NCBI GenBank assembly: GCA_020746105.1
Contig: CM036617.1
Span: 140,767,845-140,831,844 of the forward strand
Direction of reading: 5' to 3'
DNA length: 64,000 nt
Source of the DNA: Trogon surrucura
Taxonomy: Eukaryota > Chordata > Aves > Trogoniformes > Trogonidae
In this document: piece by piece, positions 48,766 to 59,240 of the stretch
Layout: each line of letters begins with the position of its first letter
How positions within the stretch are numbered: the first letter of the stretch is position 1
Position numbers and translations under genes: made by a program
Notes under the pieces: generated by a model
Seen by the model: only the letters and a program-made list of their open reading frames with translations
Told to the model about the DNA's origin: nothing
The model's database searches: none

Positions 48766-51186
48766 TAAAGAACATTTATTTTAGAGATTTCTTATCTTCC
48801 TTTCTGTAGAATTTCCACTGAATTGAAAAACTAATGATGGGAAAACAGCAATGAACTTCCTAACAGCATTCACCTGGTAGCTCCTTTCTATTTCTCAGGC
48901 TCTATCTTGAGATGTGTCTACAGGAACATTTGAAAAATATATTTAATTGGTCTCGTAACTTTTTTTGGTCTATGCAACTTATAAATCAAAGCTGATAAAT
49001 TTTTAACTATACAGACTTCACCCACCACCACCACCACCAAAAAACCCTGAACCAAACCCTAGCAGTTCTGCAAGGTCAGCCGAAATTCCAATATCTAAAT
49101 CTTTCTTCCTTCTACCACTGTCTTTCTTTACTTCTATGCAGTCAAGTACAACACTGCTGCCCGTATATATGGGCAGAATAGTCAGTCCATAGATGAATGA
49201 GGAATAATCCATGTGAATGCACATAATAAAAAAAAGTGCTTCATTAGGTGAATACAGACAGCACAGGCAAGGTAAAAGGTTAGAAACTGGGAACCTTCTA
49301 AACCAAGATCACAAACCCTAATTGCCTGAACACAAGGAATTACTCTGTTAGCTGTAAGCTGCAGGCTCTCAGGCTCATCATCAGCCAAGGACTTAAACTG
49401 GGGCACGATCGCAGCACTCTGCCAGAGTATTACATGTTCCCTAAGGCAAAGTTTATCCCAGCTGGCTGACAGGAGTTCAAGTCTCATGAGGAATGCCAAT
49501 GTTTAATAAGTCTGTTGACACATACTTATAAAGCTGCCAGAAGTTGCCAGTGGGGATAGAGTCCCAGCTTTAAATATTGAAAGCACGAGCCCATGCTACT
49601 TGAGCTAATGAGGTTTCTTACCACCACAGAAGATGCTTCTACATAAATGCCCTCTGGCTACCAGTACATTACGAGGCCATAATTAAGTAGGATAAAGATT
49701 CAAAAATAAACTTAATTTTTGCAAGCATTAATATATATTTGTTTGGCAGAAAAAGGAGTGTGTGAATCTGGCCCTCAGTATTGTAGAACACTACCGCATT
49801 AATTGCATTCAGCAAGTAATTCAAGAACATGGAGCTCAGATTCTCCTCTTTTAGATGCTTTAAATGCTGCAGTGTAGCTGGAACTTTCAGGAACATGTGT
49901 CTAATTATGTAGCACCACTTATGTGCGTGGTTCTTGCCAAAAGAAAATGAAATCGTGGCTCCTGGTCCAAGGAACTTACTAACTGAATCCAGTGGAGAAC
50001 ATGAAAAGTAATGACACCAGGACCCAAGAAGAAGGAAAATATATTCGGAAGTCTTTCTTAACTTTTTTGTCTTTTAAATGAAAAAGGCCTGGAGGAGGCA
50101 CCAGGTCCAAAGCTACAATTTTTGTTACGGGCGCAAAACCTGAAGGAAATTATTTGAATAAAGAAAGTTCTTAGCACTTAGGAAGAAACTTTCATCAGTC
50201 TAGTCCCTGCTATAGAAGGACATGAGCAAAAAGAAAAAAGTCAGCTAATCAGAAGATCAAATGCAAAGATGATGTGTAAGGATAAAATAAAAAGTATTTG
50301 AGATCAGAGCACATCATTAATAGTGAATATCAGGATTTGAAGTAGATGCTGGCTGTCAAAGAAGTTGCTCCAGAAGATGTCTAAAGATGTACCGTTGAAG
50401 CAATGAGAGAACAAAGTGTTACCAACTGCATTTTGGATGTGCTGAAGCAATTAGCAGGGATATCAAAAGCAAGGAGATCAGAGAATAACTATTTAGGCAG
50501 AGGGAAATGAAAGCACAAGCTCAAGTTTAGTAGTGTGGACAGGGCGTGCAAAAAAAAGTTATGAGATTTGCAAGAGGAGAGAAATGGTGCAAGAAATGGA
50601 ACTGACATGAACGTTTGTCACATGTAAGGTTTACAAGTTGGGTAGATCCAGAAACTAGTTCTAGTTAGGAACTAACACAAATCACTCATGGTCATTGTGA
50701 TCCTCTGTTTATATATGCAGGGTACTTAATTCATGTCAGAATATTGTACTCCAGTGAATCAGAAGTGAGAATTATGAAAGTAAGTCTCACTTACAACTTC
50801 ATCTTAAACAAATTCATGGCTTTATTGGATGAGAATTTTAGAAATGTTTGTATTTGCCAATTTTGTTGCAGCTGAAGTTGAGAGTAAAGCTTCTTTTCCT
50901 TCCCAGGAAGGAGCAAAGGCAGACCGATACCTAATGCTTTGGACACTCCCACTGTATTTTTGCATAGAACTTCTATTATCTAAATGCAACTGTGAAAATT
51001 TAGGATGCTGTATATATTGTGTTACTACTTCATTAGTATTAATGTTTCAAAATGAGTTATACGAGCTACTCTTTATTGGTGTTCCTAAAACATTTGATGA
51101 TGCTATAGTTATTATTTATGTGTTATATAATGCAAAGAGAAAAAGTTTTAAAGAACTTTTTCAGAATTTGTAAATACATTATTGGA

Positions 51187-51192
51187 AATAAA
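51187..51192 (+). promoter_or_regulatory. Possible distal poly(A) signal
   Basis: AATAAA followed by a T/G-rich stretch (ctggtttgacttggctgttg) 3.6 kb after the isoform C stop codon. It could terminate an extended isoform C transcript, but the proximal site at 47690 is sufficient. Confidence 0.25.
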
Positions 51193-51308
51193 ACTGGTTT
51201 GACTTGGCTGTTGTGATCCCAGCTCAGCAAGATCCTGGGGAAATACGCAGTGTTTGTTTGTATGGCTGTATAGATGTAAATGTCTACTAACCTCCTCTAT
51301 ACACAGTA

Positions 51309-51345
51309 GGGAAAAAAAAAGGGGGGGGAAGGAGGGAAGAGAGGG
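51309..51345 (+). repeat. Purine tract with A and G runs
   Basis: A 9-A run followed by an 8-G run and further GGA/GAA units, all purine for about 37 bp. Typical slippage-prone low-complexity sequence. Confidence 0.85.
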
Positions 51346-53048
51346 AAAGAAACATGAATTATGTATGTTTTGCCTCAATTCTAATTGTTAAACATTTTTA
51401 AATAGACTCTCTTACACTGGAACTATGTAATTTAGCTGATCCTTATTTCACAGATGTGAGGGTTAACTAGCTGGAAGTCCTTTCTTAATCTGATGGCTGA
51501 GGTTTAAAATCTGTTATTGTAGGTCAGACTACTATGTCCTTATATCCAGAATTAATTTGTTTTAAAATGACCAGCATGAGGCATTTCAGCAGAAAGCCCT
51601 ATTCTGTTTCCTGTGAAACATTTAGGAGATGATGAAATTTTGTACCTGGGCAGAGGTGAAAAGTAAAAGGTCTCTCCTAGCCAGACCCAAAATAGCAACT
51701 ATAGAGTAAGAAAAAGGGGCCAGACTCAGTTGATGTAAATTATCCCAGCTTCATTGCCTTCCGTGGACTATGCCAGTTCACATCTGTTGCAGCATGATTT
51801 CCTTAATGTTGATTCATGTTTTCTCTTTTATCTTTATTTTAGCTTCATACAATATCAGCGTGTTTGGCTTTGTTTTCTTTGATGAGTGAATGTGGGTAGC
51901 ATATAATAAGGAGTTACTGATGTATTTATTATTAATAGAGCCATAAAGTCCCTTTGAACATCTGAAAAAAGATGGATTGTAGGTGTGGACTTGGGTAACA
52001 CATTTTGAAAAGAGCAAGAACCATTTGTTTCTTGAGATATCTGACAAACTAAAGCTTCCATTTTTGTTTCCCTTTTAACTCAGTGAATTTTTCTTCCTTT
52101 TAATCTCCTAATTCCCCCCCTCTGACATTGTAGTCTTTCCCTTTTTCCACTTAGAAATATGAAGAAATGGGCAGGTCAGAGTTGAGATCATTTGTGGGGC
52201 TTAGTCACATTGTAAGTCCCAGCGTAGCCCTTTCATCTCTCATGAACACAGAGCGGGTATTGTGTGAAGTTCTTGAACTGTAAGTGACTTTAAATTCACT
52301 CTAGTGGACAAGGGTGAGAAGAAGTCATTTAACTTTTAATAGACTTTCAAGGACGAATGAGCAGCTGGTTGAGATGGAATATAAAATGACCCTTACCATT
52401 TCCCCAAACTCAGAATTCAATCTTTGAGGTTTTAAATAACGTGGTTAAACTTTTTTTTCATCTTCCAGTTTCCATTCCTCTGTTTTCTCAGTTTAGATGG
52501 AAAGGGACGTGTGCAAATAAAAGACTTTAGAGGCTTTTCTGGTTCTTGCTGCTCTGAAAATCACGAAAGAGAGTTGGCCCTTAAGATATTTCCTACTACA
52601 TTTTCAGAGAGGAGACAATTATTTTTGCTTTATATGATTGATTATCACATGGAGTATAAAGAGGCCTGTGCAAATAAGTGTAGCTCCACTGCAGTTGGTG
52701 GGGTCATGCCAATGCGTTGCAGCTGGGGATCTGGGCCCAGGTGTTTGGTTTACTAGGTAGTTGGTTTGTTTCTACTTGGAAAGATACTTTACGTGGTGTC
52801 TTCTGCACTGTAGTTCTTCCTAATTTTATATGCCTGGCTTGAAGTACTGGGTTTAAGGAGATTTTGACGGCGGCTTTTAGCCAAGATAGATTTTTCGGTG
52901 GTCCAGCAGTTCTGATGATCTGCATTTGTCTAAGTTTCTGATGTGAAGAAAGAATATATATAAATCATGGTTTCTAGCTCCCCTGATTGCAAAGCACAAA
53001 GTAATTAATTTTCAGGATAAATATGCATTTCTCTCTCATTTCTCTTAG

Positions 53049-53191
53049 TGTCAGACTTGAAAAGACAGATACTATCCGTTGCATTAAGTCTTGTCGACCA
53101 AATGATGTCAGCTGTGTCTTGGATCCAGTCCACACAATTTCCCACACTGTCATTTCACTGCCCACGTTCAGAGAATTTACAAGACCTGAAG
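53049..53191 (+). CDS. FBLN1: FBLN1 isoform D exon, first part of 1D C-terminal domain
   Basis: 143-bp exon with acceptor catttctcttag and donor gaag/gtaagt. It joins exon 14 in phase (ac|t, Thr) and leaves in phase 1. It codes for [36 protein letters not shown] and TRPE, nearly identical to human fibulin-1D. It is spliced only when the 1C exon is skipped. Confidence 0.96.
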
Positions 53192-53698
53192 GTAAGTGGC
53201 TTGTTCCTTGTTCCATTTAATAGACTACAACCTCTACCGGAAATCCTTGCCTAAAGCCAGACTAGCTACCGGTGCAGTAAAATATTTGCACAGTTCCAAA
53301 TTATAGTGTACTATTCATTTAATTAAAACCTTCGATATCCAGGAGTTTTAATTTTATGGGGCAAAGCAAGTCATTCTGAGCTCCAACTCATATAGCTTTC
53401 CAGTCTAAGGAAATAGCGAGTCTAAATTGCCATTAACCACATTTACTCGCAAAACAGCTGTGTGCCCCATGACTTGATTCTTCCCTTTTTTGCAGATTTT
53501 ATGATAGGAAGTAGGTGCTTACTATATTTCTCTTATCTGTGTATAGTCTCTATGTTTGCTATTGGAGGGTGGCTTGTTCCAAGCATATAGCCTTTATCTA
53601 CATGGAAACAATAATTACAAAATATAGTATTTCATGAAATATATTTGATTATTATAAAATATATTATTTGATTATTCTACATTATATAGTATATCTAT

Positions 53699-53950
53699 AG
53701 GGGCAGTGGTTTTAACCTAGAGTAGGGTAGATTTAGATTAGACATTAGGAAGAAGTTCTTTACTATGAGGATGGTGAGACTCTGGAACAGGTTGGCCACA
53801 GAAGCTGTGGAAGCCCTCGCCCTGGGAGTGTTGAAGGCCAGGCTGGAGGGGACTTTGAGCAACCTGGTCTAGTGGGAGGTGTCCCTGCCCATGGCAGGGG
53901 AGTAGGAACCAGATAATCTTTAAGGTTCAACCAGTCTATGATTCTATGAT
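53699..53950 (+). mobile_element. CR1 LINE 3' region in gene orientation
   Basis: Contains attaggaagaagttctttac, gactctggaacaggttggcc and gtgtccctgcccatggcagg, ending ctatgattctatgat. It is one of the few CR1 copies in the same orientation as FBLN1. Confidence 0.92.
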
Positions 53951-54327
53951 GTAGTACTGTGATTTGCCTATTTTTTACCTATTAAAAAATAAGTGCTTTT
54001 TGAATTACAGAATAAAGGAAGGGAAATTCCAAGGACTGGGTAGAAGTTTTTAAGCTAAGATATTCAAAAAGCATCCAAGTGAGTGGTTGTCCAGCCACAA
54101 AGTGAGTTTTCCAGCTCCAGGTGCTGCACTCTCATGGGCACTTGTGTATTTCTTTAGTTCTTTCAGCCTCTGCAGGACCTGCGAGTTTTCAAGTCCTGCA
54201 GTTTCATAAGGATTGCACTTACTTGGCTTAGTTTATGTGAACAGATCAAGAGCTGTTTTTTGCTCCTTGGCATTTGTATTCATTTTCTGGCAGCTTCACT
54301 GGGGATTGCCTAGACAACCGTAGGTAG

Positions 54328-54362
54328 GATGACTGTCTATGATTCTATGATTCTGTGATTCT
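54328..54362 (+). repeat. CR1 tail scrap
   Basis: ctatgattctatgattctg repeats typical of the CR1 3' terminus, with little recognisable body upstream. Confidence 0.5.
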
Positions 54363-54894
54363 TCAGCCCTGCCTCTCTGTAAGATGAACCACATGGCAAC
54401 TTACTGTGTGGCACAGACACAGAGTGACAAGAAGGGGACAGAAGAAAGGAAGGTTATTTTGGAAGGGCTTTTAAAGATCTGAAGTCCCTATTTCTGATGC
54501 GCCCAGAGTCTCAGCCTCACCATCTCAGAAAGTTGACCTAAATGAAAGCCAAAGCCGATTCTTCTTTTCTGTACCAGGGTGAAGGAGTAGGGCAAGAGAC
54601 GTTGTTCATGTAGGAACAATCTGGCCACCAGTAACTTAGCTGCATAGAGCTGCTATACGTTGTGTCAGGTCTTTTTCAGGCCTTGTCTGGCCCTACTTCA
54701 CAGGGAACTGAGGAATGCCCTATAGCCACTTCTACTCCCATACACACCCCTTCAGCTTCACCAGGTGTACTGGCAGCAGAGCGAAGGATTTGGGCCAGGA
54801 TGCTTCCCAAACCCTTCCCTCATTAGTCCATCCTCATGATTTAATAAAGAGAGATGAGACCTAGTGATCTGAGAGTACTACCAAAGATGTTCCT

Positions 54895-55010
54895 AAACTG
54901 TAATTCAGTGTATGGCCTTGGGTGAATTCTTACAGCCCCATGGTTTAGTTTCACCAAATGTAGAGCGAGGATAATAATATTTACCTTCTTCACAAGGGGC
55001 TTGAAAAATA
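54895..55010 (+). repeat. MIR-like CORE-SINE fossil
   Basis: tatggccttgggtgaattct, then tttagtttcaccaaatgtag and gaggataataatatttacct match MIR core order well (ccttgggcaag / cagtttcctcatctgtaaa / ggataataa). Confidence 0.6.
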
Positions 55011-55475
55011 GTCTCATTTTATTTTTTTTTTTAAATCTAAACCCCTATTTCCAATACTCAAAAGCACTCTAATTTGTAACGGCAATACTTTGTGTAGCTG
55101 CATCAGGGAATCAGAGTTCAGAGGTTTATCTGTTTGGTGTCCCTCCACTTCCCACCTTGTGGATCTTCAGTGTTGTCCTCTTTGGGTACATGCTAGAAGT
55201 CTGGCTGATTTCTAAGAGTGGTCTTTCCAAACTCTAAAAATAATACTGTTTTGACTTTGGGGCTTCTTGGTGCAGGAGGAGAAAATAAATCTATCTGAAC
55301 CCTTCCTTCCCTCAGATTTTTCTTTCCATTTTAAAGGACAAACTGGGAGTGGTAGGGAAGATAGGTGTCCTCCACCAGCTTTGAGTACAAGTAATTTTGG
55401 ATCAAATTCTGTCGGGTTCTTCAGTGATGTTTTCAAACACTTCTCAGTACATTCTGTGATACTTTCTATTTGCAG

Positions 55476-55607
55476 AGATTATTTTTCTTCGTGCCATCAC
55501 ACCTACATATCCGGCCAACCAGGCAGATATCATATTTGACATAACAGAAGGAAATTTAAGAGATTCCTTTGATATCATCAAGCGTTACATGGATGGTATG
55601 ACAGTGG
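55476..55607 (+). CDS. FBLN1: FBLN1 isoform D exon, second part of 1D C-terminal domain
   Basis: 132-bp phase 1-1 exon with acceptor tctatttgcag and donor gtgg/gtgagt. It codes for [19 protein letters not shown], then [18 protein letters not shown] and MDGMTVG. This is the central part of the fibulin-type domain, close to human ([17 protein letters not shown] shared). The final 1D exon, which in human starts VVRQVRP and ends EYWF, was searched for by eye to position 64000 and not found, so the last intron exceeds 8.3 kb. Confidence 0.96.
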
Positions 55608-57289
55608 GTGAGTACAGTGTTTTGTGTTTACTATCTTCTCTCAACAATATTGTAGAACAGGGTCGAAGAAATTAACTCAGGTAATTAATTCCCACCTTGA
55701 TTTTCAAGCCTGTATTGATTTAAAGTTCTGCAGTCCAGTATGTGTAATTTGAACTCATATCACAGAAACCTAAACTTTAACTTGTGAAGCACTTTAACTT
55801 TTTTCAAAACTGGCTCCAATTACAATTGCAAATGGATTAGCTTTAAAATTATGAGGTTTGCCCATTATAATCAAACCAAATATAACTATGTAGTATGTCA
55901 GCAAAGAGACTGTAAATTTAATTAACTGTTCTTTCTTGTTTAAATAGCATTGCAACAATTTTTGGATAATAACCAAAGTTTTTTAAAGCAGTACTGAATT
56001 TACTGAAACTGTTGCCTGTTTTAATATTTAATGACAAGCTGGTTCAGTTTTGAATAAACACCTCTGCTGAGGGTAAAGGAGATCTGTCAAAAGCTGTGGT
56101 TTAGAAGAAACTTCAGAGTGGAATGCACACACTTGATTTACAGTCTCAACTTGGCAGGGAGGAGACATGGCAGGGGTATACCTGTGTATATGGGTTGTAC
56201 ACCAGACCTTTATCTCCTCGTATAGCAGGGAGGAGCTTGCAACAGAACCTGGGGTCATACTTTCTAGTGGATTTCTTTCAGAATGGGGCTCTTCTGGGAG
56301 GTACAACACATATTGCATCCAGTATGTAATGCATATAGTGTATGGAATATATATACATACATGCATACAGGTATATGTTTGCAGTGTGTACTGTAGCTTG
56401 GCTCTCATTCTGGGACCCAGTCTGGGACCCAGCATAGCCAGGAGTGGTTGGCAAAATCTTTGAAGGTTGCCAAGGAGGAGCAGGTCCCAGCTGATGTGCT
56501 GCTCTGCCCAATGTGAGTTGTTAGTGCGGCGCCAGGGGAATATACTGTGATTCTCATGCTTAGAGAATGAATATGCCGGGCATTAAAAAGAAGTATTTGA
56601 TTGCACTTTATCAGTGTTTATTTATTAAAATAAAGAGCCACCTTTCCTGGTGAACGTTTGTGTTTCAGTATGTGAATGTGCAGGTTCGGCTCAGGTTTAT
56701 ACATGTGCCTCTGGGCTTTCTAGCAGGACTTGTCTGGATAAAAAGAAAAATCCCTGCTGTGCTTCTTCCATACCGATGGTTTAAAAGTCATTTTTAGCCG
56801 GATCTGAAGGTGGCACTGTTGCATTTCAGAAGCATGGTAGCACAGTGTCAACTATGCAAAGGTTTTAAGAACTGTAGATAAAAATCATAAGTCATTAGGT
56901 TTATATTTCTTTCTTTATCAAACAGAAGTATACATGTGAATGCTGAGAAAGAGGGAGAGCCTGTTAAAGTAGGATGATAAGATTACAGATTTCAGGTATT
57001 GGGTTGAGTCTTTCTTTATAAGAGTATAAATGTTATCAGATCCCACAGTAGTTACAGTAGTTTGCTTTCCATGCTGTGTGCTTTCTGTCTGAAATAAGAA
57101 AGAAGGATGTGTTTAGAAATTTGACTGACCAAGGTATTCGCCTGAGGGAAGTGTTTCCATGTTGAATAATAGGACTGCGTGTCAATGGTATTTGACTTGG
57201 TAAACTGGATATCTGCCTCACAACGTTAGGAGAGAAAGGATATTCTTATCACCAGGTCGAAGGGATATGATATATGCCTAAGTACATTC

Positions 57290-57440
57290 CCAGCTCTGCA
57301 AAAGAATTGGGCAACTCTTTCTTCACCTCAGTTCCCCCATGTGTAACATGGAGATGATAAAACATGCCTACTACTGTCTTAATTAATTCTTGTATGTAAG
57401 AGTCTTAATTAATTCCTCTATGTAAAAGTACCTTGAGATT
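57290..57440 (+). repeat. MIR-like CORE-SINE fossil
   Basis: ttgggcaactctttcttcac, then ctcagttcccccatgtgtaa and catggagatgataaaacatg follow MIR order. The 3' part contains a tandem duplication of 26 bp (57376-57401 and 57402-57427). Confidence 0.6.
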
Positions 57441-58429
57441 AATGGATAGAAGCTGCAAAGTAAACTGCCTGCAGCAGAATTGGAAAAGGAAAAACAAAAC
57501 CCCAGCTGATATTACCTGGAGGGGCAGAGGTTCAGGATAGTATGTTGTATGTGTGAAATTAGGATTGCAAATAATTCTGCCAGCAGCTGTTCTGCTGCTC
57601 TCATCATAATTTTTTTTTTCTTGTTATTAATAACCAGAATGTTAGGTGCTCCCATAAAAGTGCTGGGAAGTTTTCAAGGCAAATAAATAAGATGGGATCC
57701 TAGTCCATAGGAGTTCACAAACTGAGTCTGTCTTGTAGAGAAAAGGGAAGGGTTTGCATAAGGATGGAGAAAGACATAGGCAGACAATGTCAGAAGGCTT
57801 TTTGGGTTATCCCATTAAGTTAAAACAACATAAGAACCATGGGGATATGGGGATGCAACATAGGGACTTTAGCAGAGTGAATGTCCAACCAGCACAATAA
57901 CCAGTGTCCCAACATATTGGGCAGTAACAGACAGGTATACAGGAATCCTTCTCCAAATACAGTGTTCCAGCTTGTCATCAGTTTCTGCACTTCTGGGAAA
58001 GCACACCTGGACCATCATGCTTGGTGACGACTGATGGACATATGCGTCTTGAATATGTCTAACCTATTTTGTAATCTTTTTTTTCTTTTTTGCTGCCTAT
58101 ATTGTAGCGGAAAGAATACATTTGCTCTGATAACTCTGGGGAAAAGGAATAATAAGCATGTTTCATTCTGTTGTAATATTTCAGGAGAAATGACCAGAGC
58201 ATCAAAGCTATTATGTCTGCTAATGGAAATTAGATCACTATAAGATCACCATCTTTTCTCTACAAGACAAATTTTCTCTACCAAAGAAAAGACAGAAAAC
58301 CTCTACAGGAGTTTGGTTGTGGGTTTTTTTTTAAAGACGTGGACTTGCTCAGAGAGAGGGGAAATGTGTAAGAGTATATGGAAAAAAAGCAGGAAAATAG
58401 TTACTAGTGTTACTGAAAGAATTGAGTGT

Positions 58430-59240
58430 AATAAACCTTGACTCGATGTCAGAGCAGAGAAGGGATTCAGAGAAGGGAGGGAGCACTGGGAAAAGAGGGG
58501 GAGAAAGGACAGATCAGTGAAAGCTTTTGCAGGAAGTCCTCATTGCTAGGTTGTCACAAACAAGGAGAGGTATGATGCCTTGAGAAGGACTTGCATCTAA
58601 ACTGTGTTTGTGTGCATGGAAAGGAACAAAATAGTCTTAAAAGTGTTAACACTAAAAAAAAAAAAAAAGGTATAGGCTTCTTTTGGTAAAGATGGGAGGA
58701 GCTGTTAGAGATGGAGTTAAAAATGAAAAGTGAGGACTTCAACACTGAGAACTGTGGACTGAAGAGAGTCAGGTCATCAGTTTTACCCATTATCCCTTTA
58801 AGGTGACACTGAGACATCAAGGAGATGTTGGTGAAGCTAGAAATACGTAAGACTGAGTGGAGAGTGGCTGATCAGGCTGGTTTATGATTTGCTGATGGAG
58901 AGATAGCAGCTGAGGTCAGAAGAGGAGAAAGAGTGTGTAGGAGCAAGTTGTGAGGAAGAAAAAAAAAGAAACTAGAAACAGAGGAAAGAGCTGCCCCAGG
59001 GAACAGTAGAAGAAGAAAGAACACAGTTTCGCAAAGGAGATCTAGGAGGAGCAGTCACGAAAGTAGAAGAGAGAGGTAAGGACAACATTGCAGAATCAAG
59101 GGAAGAAAATATATCAAATGGGAATCCATGCTTAGCAGTATCAGACACTGAGGAGCCAAGAGTAAAAACAAACTCCAAAACTAGCTATGCTGATCTACAG
59201 AAAATATCTTCCAGTGGAAGAGAAGGAAAGAAAGCCAACC
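58430..59240 (+). other. Purine-rich, strand-asymmetric tract
   Basis: Over about 800 bp the + strand is clearly enriched in A and G, with dense GAGAAGG, GGGAGGGAG and AGAAGAAGAAAG blocks and a 15-A run near 58655-58670. No repeat family is recognised and no long open frame is present. It could be an eroded old repeat. Confidence 0.5.

Larger units (their letters stand above)
47623..53048 (+). other. FBLN1: FBLN1 1C 3' UTR and interval to the 1D exons
   Basis: After the short 1C 3' UTR (47623 to about 47715) the interval contains a 0.5-kb CR1 fragment (48249-48765), a G-run/purine tract (51309-51345) and a second good AATAAA with a T/G-rich downstream element (51187-51192). No coding exon is recognised between the 1C stop and 53049. 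Confidence 0.75.
53192..55475 (+). other. FBLN1: FBLN1 intron between the two 1D exons
   Basis: 2.3-kb intron with an AT-rich patch (53610-53700), a CR1 3' end in gene orientation (53699-53950), a CR1-tail scrap (54328-54362) and a MIR-like fossil (54895-55010). Confidence 0.8.
9433..55607 (+). other. FBLN1: FBLN1 gene body, exons 2 to penultimate 1D exon (fibulin-1)
   Basis: Sixteen exons were read directly from the sequence; each is bounded by AG/GT (the 1C exon by AG and a stop codon) and joins its neighbours in one open frame. Module order is three anaphylatoxin-like units, nine EGF-like units and two alternative fibulin-type C-terminal ends, which is the diagnostic layout of fibulin-1; other fibulins lack this combination. 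Fibulin-1 is a secreted glycoprotein that binds calcium, fibronectin, nidogen, laminin and fibrinogen in extracellular matrix. Exon 1 (signal peptide) and the last exon of isoform D are outside the window. Intron sizes run from about 0.5 kb (introns 10, 11, 13) to more than 8 kb (introns 1, 2 and the last). Exon numbers follow the human gene and are inferred from module order. I see no frameshift or stop inside any exon, so the gene looks functional. Confidence 0.97.

Noticed and set aside
49018-49060. Glycine-rich frame on the minus strand
   Set aside because: It results from a short (CCA)n run and has no further support.
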